Positions 30,995-31,066 of a stretch of 31,066 bases of DNA are shown piece after piece. The notes under the pieces are model-generated. The model did not search any database. It was given only the letters and a program-made list of their open reading frames with translations, and was not told where the DNA came from. Position numbers and translations under genes: made by a program. Source of the stretch: an uncultured Aquimonas sp. (GTDB lineage: Bacteria; Pseudomonadota; Gammaproteobacteria; Xanthomonadales; Xanthomonadaceae); NCBI RefSeq assembly GCF_937888285.1, contig NZ_CALART010000018.1:1-31066 (forward strand), written 5' to 3'. The first letter of the stretch is position 1. Each line of letters starts with the position of its first letter.

Positions 30995-31066
30995 ATATTA
31001 TGACGCATAAAGAGGGTCGGCAGGGATTCGTGTAAAAAACAGCCAAAAGTTTGCTAAGTGATTGTT

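Overview
This window is a GC-rich (visibly about two-thirds G+C) stretch of bacterial chromosome. The gene families and the intergenic heptamer repeats suggest a gammaproteobacterium of the Xanthomonadales/Lysobacterales type. That placement is inferred from ftsK-lolA order, the LeuDH/IVD pair, a two-domain Sua5 and GGGATTC-type repeats; it was not tested by any search. Nearly all of the window (1 to about 29,460) reads as ordinary core genome: closely packed housekeeping genes, four tRNAs and recognisable terminators.

Layout, left to right. (1) 1-1668: 3' end of ftsK, then lolA. (2) 1883-4273, minus strand: leucine dehydrogenase and isovaleryl-CoA dehydrogenase, the first and third enzymes of leucine catabolism. 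(3) 4532-6457: a secreted protein of unknown function, a small PHA-system-type protein on the minus strand, and a tail-anchored two-FHA-domain protein. (4) 6483-9489, minus: pyrD-murB-DMT transporter, joined by two 4-base ATGA overlaps. (5) 9682-11214, minus: an ALDH7-type aldehyde dehydrogenase. (6) 11355-11597: tRNA-Arg(CCT) and tRNA-Ala(CGC), converging on one shared terminator. (7) 11676-14845: ribonuclease D (minus), diverging from a lipoprotein with a helical-repeat region and an FGE/SUMF1-like domain. (8) 15107-17143, minus: asnS followed by two small genes. (9) 17267-21733, plus: an IscA/SufA-type Fe-S protein, then rpsF-rpsR-rplI, then dnaB-alr (overlapping GTGA). (10) 21858-26910: a diiron-type metallo-beta-lactamase-fold protein, ppsA (minus, probable TTG start) diverging from its regulator ppsR, and a DUF1249 protein. 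(11) 26980-27139: tRNA-Ala(GGC) and tRNA-Glu(TTC) behind a strong promoter. (12) 27323-29458, minus: sua5 followed by nagA.

The character changes after about 29,460. A 554-base stretch without a convincing gene contains an AT-rich perfect palindrome and a short direct repeat. It is followed by a KfrA-like coiled-coil DNA-binding protein (30013-30894, minus) with an AT-rich, repeat-bearing upstream region at the window's right edge. KfrA is a plasmid-associated family, so this is the only part that looks like accessory or mobile DNA; the element itself would lie beyond the window.

I found no CRISPR array, transposase, prophage or obvious defence system. The most unusual items are the FGE-fold lipoprotein that lacks the catalytic cysteines, the KfrA edge with its candidate operators, the stand-alone diiron MBL protein, and several intergenic inverted-repeat elements, including stop codons embedded in hairpins.
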